Shown: positions 48,301-57,903 of the stretch, piece after piece
How the letters are laid out: each line of letters starts with the position of its first letter
Numbering within the stretch: position 1 is the stretch's first letter
Source: Ciona intestinalis
Taxonomy: Eukaryota; Chordata; Ascidiacea; Phlebobranchia; Cionidae
Assembly (NCBI RefSeq): GCF_000224145.3
Contig: NC_020174.2
Location: 1,328,520-1,392,519 of the forward strand
Length of the DNA stretch: 64,000 nucleotides
Direction: 5' to 3'
Notes under the pieces: generated by a model
Seen by the model: the letters and a program-made list of their open reading frames with translations, nothing else
What the model was told of the DNA's origin: nothing
The model's database searches: none
Position numbers and translations under genes: made by a program

Positions 48301-50970
48301 CTACTTTATACACACCGTGTCCGCTAGCGAGTTACCACAAATGTAACTTTGTGGGTGGTTGTTTTTTGGGGTCATTGTATGATTTTTCAATGTATGACTG
48401 ACAATTAAACCTATAAGGGGCCACTAGGTGGGACAATGGTGTATCAATATTTATTTAGGCTCGAGTGTTTACTAATTAAAAGAGAACGGCTACGGTTTCA
48501 TTAAAATATGTTAATTGTGTGTTTCAAATCGCCCTATCACATTCTGAAGCATTACAAAATATGCCCAAGCATATGTTAATCAAATACAATACTGATAACT
48601 GTTTTAAAGCTACAGCATTTACCGACACAAGTTTTTAATAATTTTGACAAATAAAAGTTTGAACATTTTGACTTAATGTTGCCACCTACTGACCAAACTA
48701 AAACATTGCTCCGCATCCGGCAGGTGGTGACCAAGTCGCTCCCATATTGGACTCTGATATCCGATACGAATCTCATTGATTTTTTTTATGTCAACTGTAG
48801 ATAAAATAATTTTTAATTTTAAAACAGCTCACGGGAATGAAGAGACATTTAATAATCACTTACTCAGGTAACTTTTAATAAAAGACAACTATTATTTCGG
48901 TCTATTGATTTAAAGACATTCTTTTTATAACTTGACAGTAAGCATAAGGTGTCACACCCAAGTGTTTCTGGTGTATATGAAGGCACCCAATTCATAACAA
49001 GTCAGACACGGGCATGTTATGAACAGAATTTTGTTTACTCGGATTTACAAAAACGTATTTAGCATTGTTTCGTCTGTGCTATAACTCACCAATTGAAAAA
49101 GATGATTTTCCGCAACTTTGATGAGAAATATGCAAATTAAGGTGATCACGTGATAGTTCAATATGACGTGTCTTCCTCCAGTGTGCTGACTTTACTTTGA
49201 TAAAGAAAGCTCCTTCTTCCATCGCACTTAACGACATATCTGAAATGCATTATATTTTTCTTGATTAAACTATGACCATAAAGATAGGACTCGTAACAAA
49301 GTCAAGTAGTTTTGGAGAGTTTCTTTTGAATAAACGAAATTTTAATAGTTTCGATTACTTAATATCATATTTTATTTATCTTTTCAAAAACGATAGCGAA
49401 TATCATATTAATTTTTTTAAAATAAAGAGAAGGGATTTAACAGCAAAACGGCTGTATTAGAACTAAGCTGCCATTGGTAAATTGCTGTTGTTGATAGCTT
49501 AGATACGTTGTCTTGTATTTTATTTTGCCACTCTTAAAGTAAGAAAAACAAACAAACCACAGAAACCTTATATAAAAGTAAGTATAAACATTCCGTTTGG
49601 TTTGGTTGGTCTTGCGGTTTCTGGCTTTTTTAAAATCGCAGCGTAAATAAAATTTAGAGACCTCTACAACATTGTTAGATTTAGAACCCTCCGTTGTAAA
49701 GTACCCGTATATTGGTGTCTGCTTACCGATGTCTGTCGGTACGTAGTTATGTTCTTTCACTCGTATGCCGTCTGTAAAGACGTGTTGGACTGCAGGTCCC
49801 GTCTGTAGATAAACAATACGTTAAAACGATTAAATTATTTTATTTAGTATGTATGTAATAAGGTACATGATGGGTCACCTTTTCACTCCCAAATACCGTT
49901 ATTAATTGCTTAAAACACGATCAGGATATTTGGATATTATGTGCTAAGGTGTCCCATCTTACCCCACGGTACTACATACCATGTTGTAATATGACGGTTT
50001 AATTGTATCTACAAAGTACGTATCCGACAAAAAATAGTTTTAAACATGAAACTAATGATGCTATTTTCGGTCAAATATGTATCACGCAGACTACAAATCG
50101 TTGGCCTTGATTTTTGCAAGATACGTATTTTGTTGCGCTTGATCCTTAATGTTATTACGTTACGAGAAACGTTCAACTTTAAAGAGTCCCAGGTCAGAGC
50201 AAATCATGGAATTAATTGCAATAACTTTGTTTAGTTGCATAGGAGTCATATACAAGACGTTTTGGTTGGCAAGATACACCATGGTTGTCTCAGTGCAAAC
50301 AAGGCACACATTGTAGTCACATACCCCATACGTTTTAATGGGATATAAAACAAGAACATTTTTTTAAACGAAATGATACAGTGTATTCATATACCACATG
50401 CCTTGTACCAAGTTATATGTTGTTTAACTGCTAGACATATGTAAGCAATACCAAAAAACAACCACGAAGTTACATAAGCGGTACTTGTAAGTATAGGCGC
50501 AAGATGTATAAAACAAAACACACCCATGTCAATGACTGTCTTCTTCCCACCACACGAGGCTAAATGAAACATATTTTTTTTCATACTATGCCGTAGTCAA
50601 TCAACTTTAGACTGATTTTATAATCAATTGAGGAAATTTTATAAAACATACTAACGCATAAGGTTTATAAACATGTGTAAAGATAAAGGTTTAAATACAG
50701 AAGTTTTCATAACCAATTCAAGCATCAGACTTATGATGGTATAAAGCTAAGGTTCGATACCGTATATGTTGCATATAAGTAACAATATACTTGTCCCGCC
50801 AATGATCACTTACGAAGATGCATGGGATTAGATATTAAAACATAAATCATATAAACCAGTGTATAAGCCAGTTTATCAACAACAATAATTAGACAAAAGT
50901 TGACGTTACTAAGCATGAATTATGCCTTGATATTTGAAACACTACATACCTTAGTTTTTGGGCGCTTCAT
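36329..50970 (-). CDS. PLCD: Phosphoinositide phospholipase C, delta class
   Basis: Cleaves PIP2 to IP3 and diacylglycerol. Minus-strand exons: 50970-50950, 49802-49727, 49239-49090, 48794-48694, 48202-48072, 47613-47553, 47163-47095, 45940-45806, 45424-45239, 44987-44875, 44113-43969, 43903-43823, 43153-43075, 42641-42520, 40333-40181, 39775-39658, 39274-39099, 38447-38346, 38215-38026, 36375-36329. All phases match; 751 residues, normal for PLC-delta. The PH domain has [11 protein letters not shown], keeping the Lys, Lys, Trp and Arg that bind inositol phosphates. EF loops are [11 protein letters not shown] and [15 protein letters not shown], the latter with a longer loop. X domain: [23 protein letters not shown] and SIENHC hold the catalytic His pair and calcium ligands. 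An acidic linker ([16 protein letters not shown]) precedes the Y domain ([26 protein letters not shown]). C2: [25 protein letters not shown]. The last exon is uncertain: [15 protein letters not shown] at 36375 has an AATAAA 15 bases past its stop, but it shortens C2; 33720-33584 is an alternative. Confidence 0.93.
36625..36822 (+). CDS. Possible small secreted Cys-loop peptide
   Basis: Not recognised. A 65-codon ORF starts with a good signal peptide ([20 protein letters not shown]). The remainder has one C-x5-C loop (SCDSLNSC) followed by [19 protein letters not shown] donor at 36819 overlaps the end, so it may be a first exon continuing downstream. C-x5-C next to a basic amphipathic stretch recalls calcitonin/CGRP-type peptides, but this is a weak, short likeness. 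It lies antisense within the long last intron of the PLC-delta model. Confidence 0.3.
   Translation: MYIFSIILLTIYVWMCFPVSSSSYYRLLATKPITGYGSHVTSCDSLNSCITRTLLLRRKGRSACR
36985..37170. repeat. Second dispersed repeat family, diverged copies
   Basis: TTTTACACACCAGAAACGCATGGT-like and ACACTAGGCATACATGATGT words recur, with TATAACATGTGCGTCGTCTT. They resemble the family at 62190-62330. Confidence 0.45.
43680..43760. repeat. Second dispersed repeat family, fragment
   Basis: GGGTATAATGTGAATCAATACACTGTGTGTGG with CAAGCAGACA matches the family words in PLC intron sequence. Confidence 0.4.
44125..44300. repeat. Second dispersed repeat family, two tandem-like units
   Basis: TTATAACTCCGCAGGGAGTA and TTATAACTAAACAATAAGCA each follow ATACAA/ATACGACACTCG words, and AGTGTATATGAATACATCAT ends the second unit. 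It directly abuts the PLC exon at 43969-44113. Confidence 0.5.
46353..46724 (+). other. Long open frame inside a PLC intron, probably chance
   Basis: A 123-codon frame with no ATG at its start (TTG). It is the longest unexplained open frame in the window, but in sequence of this length and composition a few such frames are expected. No domain or splice partner seen. Confidence 0.15.
47695..47800. repeat. Short palindromic MITE-like element, GGGGTAAGATGG subfamily
   Basis: Left end TGTGGGGTAAGATGGGATAC, right end ATGTTACCCCACGC. Most of the core is deleted, leaving about 105 bases. Confidence 0.65.
47980..47998. repeat. TA dinucleotide tract
   Basis: TATATATATATATATAT run in a PLC intron. 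Confidence 0.8.
48930..49070. repeat. Second dispersed repeat family copy
   Basis: AGTAAGCATAAGGTGTCACA, GTTTCTGGTGTATATGAAGG and AGACACGGGCATGTTATGAA correspond in order to the family consensus words. Confidence 0.5.
49858..49975. repeat. Truncated palindromic MITE-like element
   Basis: The right end TGTCCCATCTTACCCCACGG is intact. The left end is only ACATGATGGGTCACCTTTTC. Core CTTAAAACACGATCAGGATA present. Confidence 0.7.
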
Positions 50971-52081
50971 GATAAATGTATTTCTATTTCAAACCGTTAA
51001 ACACACAACTATCCTTCAGCTATATTTTAAATGAACAGAAGTTTCGCTGTTAGTGCCTGGTATTCAGTATAAAGCTGTTTACAAGTGGACAGAAGCAGTG
51101 AGCTACAAATTCTCTTTCTCGTTGTTACACCTGACTAAACACTGTAAATCGGTATCGGGGCGCCTTTTGTCAAAATGATCTTCTGTATTTCGTATCTTTA
51201 AACCGTATGGCGCATTGGAAACTATAGTGTGGAAATACCCGAGCTGTAAGCGACTTGCTCTATTATAAAAACACACGAATTCTTCTATCCAGTGATTCTC
51301 TAACTTTTGGCTATGCTTGGTCGAGTAGTGACCGCCAATATTTTTTAATTGGCCTACGCATTTATTTGAAGAGAATGTATTTCACAGCACGTGGTAAGAT
51401 GCTACTACCCACTATTAAACAAATATTTGGGTAACAGAAAAAGTTGATGAAAACACTATAACCTTCGCTCTTCTGCTTAATACCGCAGAAATAAAACAGA
51501 CTAAACTGGGCTCGGTTTGAGTATAGTGGTGTAGTAATTTAACCTTAATAACATTGCCGTAAGCTATTGGTTATAGTAATTTGCTTGGAAGCCGAAGGAG
51601 AATTTCACTCGGTTTAAACAATTTATGCCCAGCCTTCTTTTGATAGAGTTCATTATTAAACTCATAATTTATTCATGAAGTTGATGATATGTTGTGACAA
51701 CATATACTTGTCAGGTATCTAGCAATATGTGCATATTTTTAAGCGGATAAAGTTACGATTTCAAATCAAATTAAACGTTATAATTTTCATATGTTCTTTT
51801 TTTGCTTTTTTAGTTCCAGCCGTATAAAAAGATACTTTGAATTCATAGCAGTAAATTAAGATACATTTACAAACGATATCTGTTTACCTCGTTTAAATTT
51901 ATATGCAACTAAATAAAAAAGTAAAAATTACAAGACTTACCTATTAAATGACCAAGTAACAGCAACTTGACAAAAGCACTTGATTGTTTGAGCTAAAACG
52001 CCTGAAAACATTTAAACAAAGATAAACGTATAAGCTTTATCTCTCTCATAGCTGAGTTAACAGCGCAGACATGCGTTTAGC

Positions 52082-52273
52082 ACTGTGGGGTAAGATGGAC
52101 ACCGTTATTGAACCTAAAATCCATATTTCCTAAACGTGTTTTAACAATAACACTGCTATTTTTAGAGTCGGGGAGGTAAAGTTTATATAGTTCTGTAAAT
52201 ATTGTGTGTTTACTACCGAATGGGACGATAAAAATGAATGTACACATTTACCATCTTACCCAGTCTACTATAT
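52082..52273. repeat. Palindromic MITE-like element, GGGGTAAGATGG subfamily
   Basis: Left end CACTGTGGGGTAAGATGGAC, right end ACCATCTTACCCAGTCTACT. The core shows TTCTGTAAATATTGTGTGTT, a variant typical of this subfamily. Confidence 0.8.
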
Positions 52274-53394
52274 GGGTATTTGACTAAAAAACAAGTACAG
52301 GTCATTGTATACATACACCTCATGCTCACAAAAACAGTCTTAATCTTTTTTCCGACTATAAAATGTTACAAAAATAAACAATTTCTTTCATACATATACT
52401 ACGTATAACATTAGGTCGATTTTTTTTCAAATTAAGGTCCTCAACTGTGCATAAACTAACCCGCAACGTAAAAGGGCGTTATACACTTAAGACTAACACA
52501 TCTTGTTTAAAGACCACAACTCTGTCCCTGTTCTCAGCAATAACAATCCAGTTAACGAAGTTATAATATTGATGAAGAGAGGGCATATGAGCTGGTGTAT
52601 CGGTTACTCATTTATTATTTAATCAACGTTTACACGGCGTAGGTTTGTTTTCCAATCAGGTTAGTCACTTATGTACTGAAGGTATATATAGGTACAATGA
52701 CAACACTTTCAACAAATCCTTTGTGCTGCATATGCTCTTTTGAATGTCGTATTGTCTCAACATTTCGTCTATGCGTTCTGATCTTTATCTGAACCACCAT
52801 AGTGGAAGAGACAAATAAACGTTACGTTATGTCATATTCGCACAATCATGTACCTCCTACAAGACATTAGAAAGATAAAGATTTACGGTTCGAATCCTTT
52901 CTTGACCGTATTTAAGTCAAGACACAACCTATATTTGAGTTCTTTAAATATGGAAAACATCCTTGTAACACCTTGAAACAATAGCAGTAACTATAGCGAC
53001 AGTCGCTACTTGTACAACGCAACATTTAGTCCATTTTAACTGTTCCGTACTTTCAACACTTATGCCCTAAAACGCAATCTATCACTCTATAAGGCTGGAA
53101 GCCTTTATAGTGATTTACGGTTCAAGCAATAAAGGATTACTATACCAAAAGAAACAAAACATATACAAGACATCATATTCATATAGCAAGCCTTAATATG
53201 TCTTCTTCATGGCAAGGTTTATGCGAAATGCATCACTTTGTCTGTTTCCGATTTCAAAATGCATCATTATTGCAAGATCCGGTTAATTATAATAGAAAGG
53301 TTAAACTACGTATATTACATAAAAGCTTTCGACTTACTACGCATGCATACATGTATACGTTGTATGTTTATACACATAGTCCATAGCCATTACC

Positions 53395-53535
53395 ATATAA
53401 TATGTTATATTTCCTAATCGTGTTTTTGACTATTATCAAAACTGTTTTTATAATTTTGTAAATATTTTTTGTATATCACCTAATGGAAAATTAAAAGAGA
53501 AAAATATGGGCTATTTTACCCCAATCCACCATAGA
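53395..53535. repeat. Palindromic element remnant
   Basis: Right end GCTATTTTACCCCAATCCAC and core AATTTTGTAAATATTTTTTG are recognisable; the left end is lost. Confidence 0.5.
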
Positions 53536-53628
53536 ACATATGCACACATTCCCTCACTACGCTGTTAAACATTATGAATTACTACCATCTCCAATTTCCA
53601 CATATTTCAATAAAGGCCGCTGTTTTAT

Positions 53629-53826
53629 GTATAATAGGGTGGGGGAAGATGGACACAGTTAGCACATAATATTTAATTATCCTGATCATATTTTAAATAT
53701 TTACCAATGGTCTATGGAGATTAAGAGGATGCGGTTTTAAAATTCTTTAAATGTTCCTAGTCTACTACCGAATTGTACGAAAAATAGAATAAAATGGTGT
53801 CCCATCCTCCCCCAGTTTACTATATG
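53629..53826. repeat. Palindromic MITE-like element, full length
   Basis: Left end ATAATAGGGTGGGGGAAGAT, right end CCATCCTCCCCCAGTTTACT. Confidence 0.85.
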
Positions 53827-54226
53827 AACAAATTAAGGACGTCCGTTTTCCCATTTCGTCACATGTTTTGGTTTTAAGTTGCATTCATATTCTATAAACT
53901 ACGTAATTCAAAGAATCCAAAAACGATGATGTTTGTTTGTGTTTATCATGCTGATGTTACTACTGTGAAAAATAAACTCTATCCTCACGATACACGCAAC
54001 AAGCTAAATTAACATATGTAAATAATTTTATTTATAAATAACTTTAAGAACTTGTATGTTCTTAGCGTGTGTGACATCACTTAAATAACTTTGTTTAATA
54101 AACCTTTTTGCGAATTTGCCACGTCACACTCTCTTTTTCAATCGATTGTTTAACAGCGATCTGCTTATTACGTCACAATTCCTTAGAACTGGTAAAACCA
54201 GTTACGTCATTATTATTTGTTAGCAG

Positions 54227-54341
54227 TCAGACGCACCCACCGAGTAGCCAATCAAATCGCGTAGTTCAGAAACGCCTTCAAAACGGCAGTCAATCGAAAC
54301 GCCGTAAAATCTCGGTTTTAGACACCGCCCGGTCGCAATAA
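54227..54341 (+). CDS. Possible orphan terminal exon
   Basis: After a GTTAGCAG acceptor the frame reads QTHPPSSQSNRVVQKRLQNG and then QSKRRKISVLDTARSQ before TAA (54339-54341). An AATAAA overlaps the stop. The basic SKRRKI stretch is nuclear-signal-like. No upstream exon could be linked, so this may be chance. Confidence 0.2.
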
Positions 54342-55155
54342 AATAGAGAAATATAAAGTTTTTGAGGAGTTGTAGATTTGTATTTATAGTAGTTGCTTCC
54401 ACACACATTTATAGTTAATAGTCGCACACAGGTCAGTTGTTTTGAATGTTGGCATGTTGGGTTGACATTTCTTAAACGTGTGAGCGCACGAAAGCAGAGT
54501 CTCGTAAGAAACATTTAAGAAATGTCATGAGATTTCGCATTAATATGATATAACCTTCTACATTGAGTTACAGCCTACGGCGGCCCCACGTCAATGTTTC
54601 AGGTTTCGTGGACCGACCGACAAACAACCAATGTGTGCGAAAGGGATAATATAAATTGAGGAAATGAACCGCTAATGCTTTATACAGAAAGCGGAACTTG
54701 GTAAAATGTGAGATACAGTTTGGTTCTTGTTAGTCGAATAGTTGTTTCGCGATACGTAGTCTATAATGTATGCCTGTAGGCTTGTACAGTATATAATTGC
54801 TACGTGCGTGGGTATGTGTTTGGTCTGTGCTGTATTTGCCTACAGTCTGGTTAAAGGTCTTTGGTAGGTTATATTCTGTGTTTGGTTAGAGTAGAAAGGT
54901 GAAAAATACAAACTCAGTATATTTTCATGGCATTACGATGGAAGCGATTCAAACCAGATAATGTTGTTTCAAAATCGGTTTTTGCTTTCTAATACAGTAT
55001 AATACAGTATTAGTTTTATCCAATATTTCTTCGTAGGCCATTGAAGCCTTTATTGACCGTATCCCAATAATCGAAGTTGTATAGCAGCATTAAATATCAC
55101 TGTACTGCATCATTTACCGTGATAGGAAAATAACAGCCATTACTTTAATTGGTAA

Positions 55156-55349
55156 ATATAGTAGGGTGAGAGAAGATGGGACACCTTCAGCACATAATAT
55201 CCAAACAAATATCCGACTGTGTTTAAGTGATACCAGTCTATGGGAGTCGTAACGATACGGTTTTATGATCTTTTGAATGTTCTTTGTTTACTACCAAATG
55301 AGACGAGAAAATACAATGGTAAAGTGTCCCTTCTGCCACCCTTCTATTT
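55156..55349. repeat. Palindromic MITE-like element
   Basis: Left end AATATAGTAGGGTGAGAGAA, right end GTGTCCCTTCTGCCACCCTT; core present. Confidence 0.8.
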
Positions 55350-55641
55350 GTAATTCTTTTCCAAGTAATTGTAAATTACGACTAAACGGTGATTGTTAGA
55401 ACTCTGATATGTAACCTACATATAGAGACATACAGCGAGATGTTTATACCAAGATTCGTATGTTATGAGTAAGTATTGAGTCGCGTAGACGTCTTGTGAT
55501 TATATTGTTGTTATGACGCGTTTGACGTATTATGTTAAGCTTTATTGGCGATGCGTTTTACGAGTGTTTTTATACAAGGTTGTCGGATTATTATATTGAT
55601 ACTTGCATTGTGATTGCGTGACTGCCTTTTAACAATAGATG

Positions 55642-55760
55642 TCGGGTTCAAGGCTCGTCGCTGCTACAACTGTGGGCGTGTCTGTCTTTTGGCATGTACT
55701 TTTAACGGCATTACTCCCACCAAGTGGTCACTAGTGGTTTGTCCAAAGTTTTAGTCATGA
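55642..55760 (+). repeat. tRNA-SINE fragment without A-box head
   Basis: Starts in the B-box region GTCGGGTTCAAGGCTCGTCG and continues CTGCTACAACTGTGGGCGTG, then ACGGCATTACTCCCACCAAG, the SINE body that is hidden by N gaps in the two headed copies. Confidence 0.75.
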
Positions 55761-56449
55761 TAAAAAAAACTCCACATAGTAACATACGTGATAACCGGTT
55801 AAGTGGGCACGAAGTGTGTAAAACAAAGCACCCATGTTAAAAACATTGCGGTGTGGATGAGCAGGTCAAGATGGTCCGGTCAAGCCATTAATGACTACAA
55901 GCTTATAACATACCAGATGTAGGCGTTTGCCCAAGGCCATATTAGGTCTACGTTCACAGTAAATCTGCAGGCAGTTAACTCTGCAGCAAACTAGACCCAA
56001 TATTAAACAACTGTACGAGTTTAAAAACTTTTCCATCAAGTCAAGTCTTTTGCTCCACCAACTGTTACGTCAGCAAAGCAAACAATGTAAACCAGTGATC
56101 CGTATCGAGTTGGACTTTCAACCATCAGCACCGGCTTTTGGACTTTTCATTCATGCTTTTATGCGACTTCACATTACTAGTTCATTAAAGTAAAGACACT
56201 ACTTAGCAGTGTGTTAGTCGCATGCTGCAATGCAATTTGCATTGGGTTATGCGGAGTGTTTTTAGGAGTTTTTTGAGCAGTAGGATGAGAAAAATGCGCT
56301 CGTATCGAGGTATAGTTATCGTTGCAGATTAAAATCTAATGACGTTGCAAAATTGTTTCGTCAGCGTTTACCACACCCCACAAGTGACAGGGGCACCCGT
56401 AGGTTACGAGCCATAACCCTTTGTGGGTTTCAGGAATTGAAAGATCATG

Positions 56450-56636
56450 TAAGTTGGGGTAAGACGGTTCGTGTTTTTATTCCCCTTCTCGCCCCATTTG
56501 ATGGAAATCAATTAATAAATACAGAACTATATAATTGTATCCTCACGACTGTGTAGTAGCTTTGTTAATTGTTTAAAACACGACCGGGAAATACGAGACA
56601 TTATGTGCTAAAGGTATCCCATCTTACCCCATACTC
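56450..56636. repeat. Palindromic MITE-like element, GGGGTAAGATGG subfamily
   Basis: Left end AAGTTGGGGTAAGACGGTTC, right end TATCCCATCTTACCCCATAC. Confidence 0.75.
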
Positions 56637-57903
56637 TTTCATATTAAATTTTAGGTTCGTTTGCTTTTTAAGCTAGAGGTGAATTTAAATAGTTGTGATT
56701 TTAAAGTTTAGAACAATATTTGCGATACCGTTTCTGTATTTATATTGCCAACATATATTGTTAACGAATTACGTTTGGTAGTATTTGCGTGAGTTATAAA
56801 TCGCATTGCAAACTCTTCTATTTCTTATGAATGGCAGTTAATCTGTTCTATGGCCCCATTTGCATGAGGAGAAAATCCTTTTTTTATTACATGCTTAGTA
56901 GACCATGCTGTAGCATACATATTGTTGTGTTTGTAAGCGCCTTTGTTAATAAGTAACAGCTAAGAATACGTTTGTTTAAGCGACCGACAGTACACACGAT
57001 ACAGCAATGACGTAATATGTTACGTCGTGTTAATACTTTTTATATTGTTGTTGTTCAACTGGTGGGACCTTTAAAATGTTTTCGTGAAAAGAGACACGCT
57101 ACCCATAAAACGCGTAAACAGGTAGTGCCGGTTGTCACGTACGCACGATCTTATAGAAGTGAGAGAGTTTGTGTGATTGAAGCTGATACAGAAGTCACAA
57201 AGGTATAGGTTCAGATATGAAAATGAGGGGGAATAATGGCGAAATGTTAGACAGATTTTAATTAAACTTGGCGAATATTTTGGTCTCTAAGTTATATCCT
57301 GTTGCGCAGAAACGTGTTTTTATGAAGACAAGTTCAATACGTCGACTAAAGAATGTAGCGCGTTATTTTAAGTTTTAGGAACTACAGATATTTAACTAAA
57401 GTTTTAAACAAATGTTTCGGAAAAAAAGTAGTTTAAAAGTATAAATTCGATTTGTGGTAGTTTTAAAACATTAAAAGAACACCCGTAAGACAAAAGCCTG
57501 TTATTTCACAAGCGTATTTTAAATTAAGTTTGTCAACTTTAAGTGTGTTATAAATCTGTTTAATCAGTAAATAATATTAAGTGACTTAAACAACTTAAAA
57601 GTTCAGGTTACCAAAAAATTGATAACACAGACATTTTAGAATGCTAACAAAGTTTGAATTAGTCTTCGACTTTCTCACGTAGGCATTATGTTTATTCAGG
57701 TTCGGGGTGCTCAGGGTACAAGGTAAATATAAAGATAAGAAAAAGGTACACAGCTTTTAAAGTGGGTTAAGTGGAATACAAATACAGAGTTGCTGCAATA
57801 CCTTCAACTGCACGCGTTTCTAACTTTGAATTATTTATAGGTGTTATTTTAAGCACAGTTAAACTGAAGTTGTTTTCTTACCTTGATCTTAAACAGCTCA
57901 AAA

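Larger units (their letters stand above)
50971..54226. other. Gene-poor region upstream of PLC-delta
   Basis: Presumed 5' UTR and promoter side of PLC-delta; no promoter element is recognisable. The open frame 53198-53386 has no partner. Palindromic elements lie at 52082-52273, 53395-53535 and 53629-53826. Confidence 0.4.
54342..57903. other. Intergenic region upstream of the GST gene
   Basis: No supported exon. Frames at 56353-56556 and 57017-57208 have no partners. Contains palindromic elements at 55156-55349 and 56450-56636 and a SINE fragment at 55642-55760. A TTAAACAG acceptor 8 bases before the GST ATG suggests a 5' UTR intron or spliced-leader site. Confidence 0.4.
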
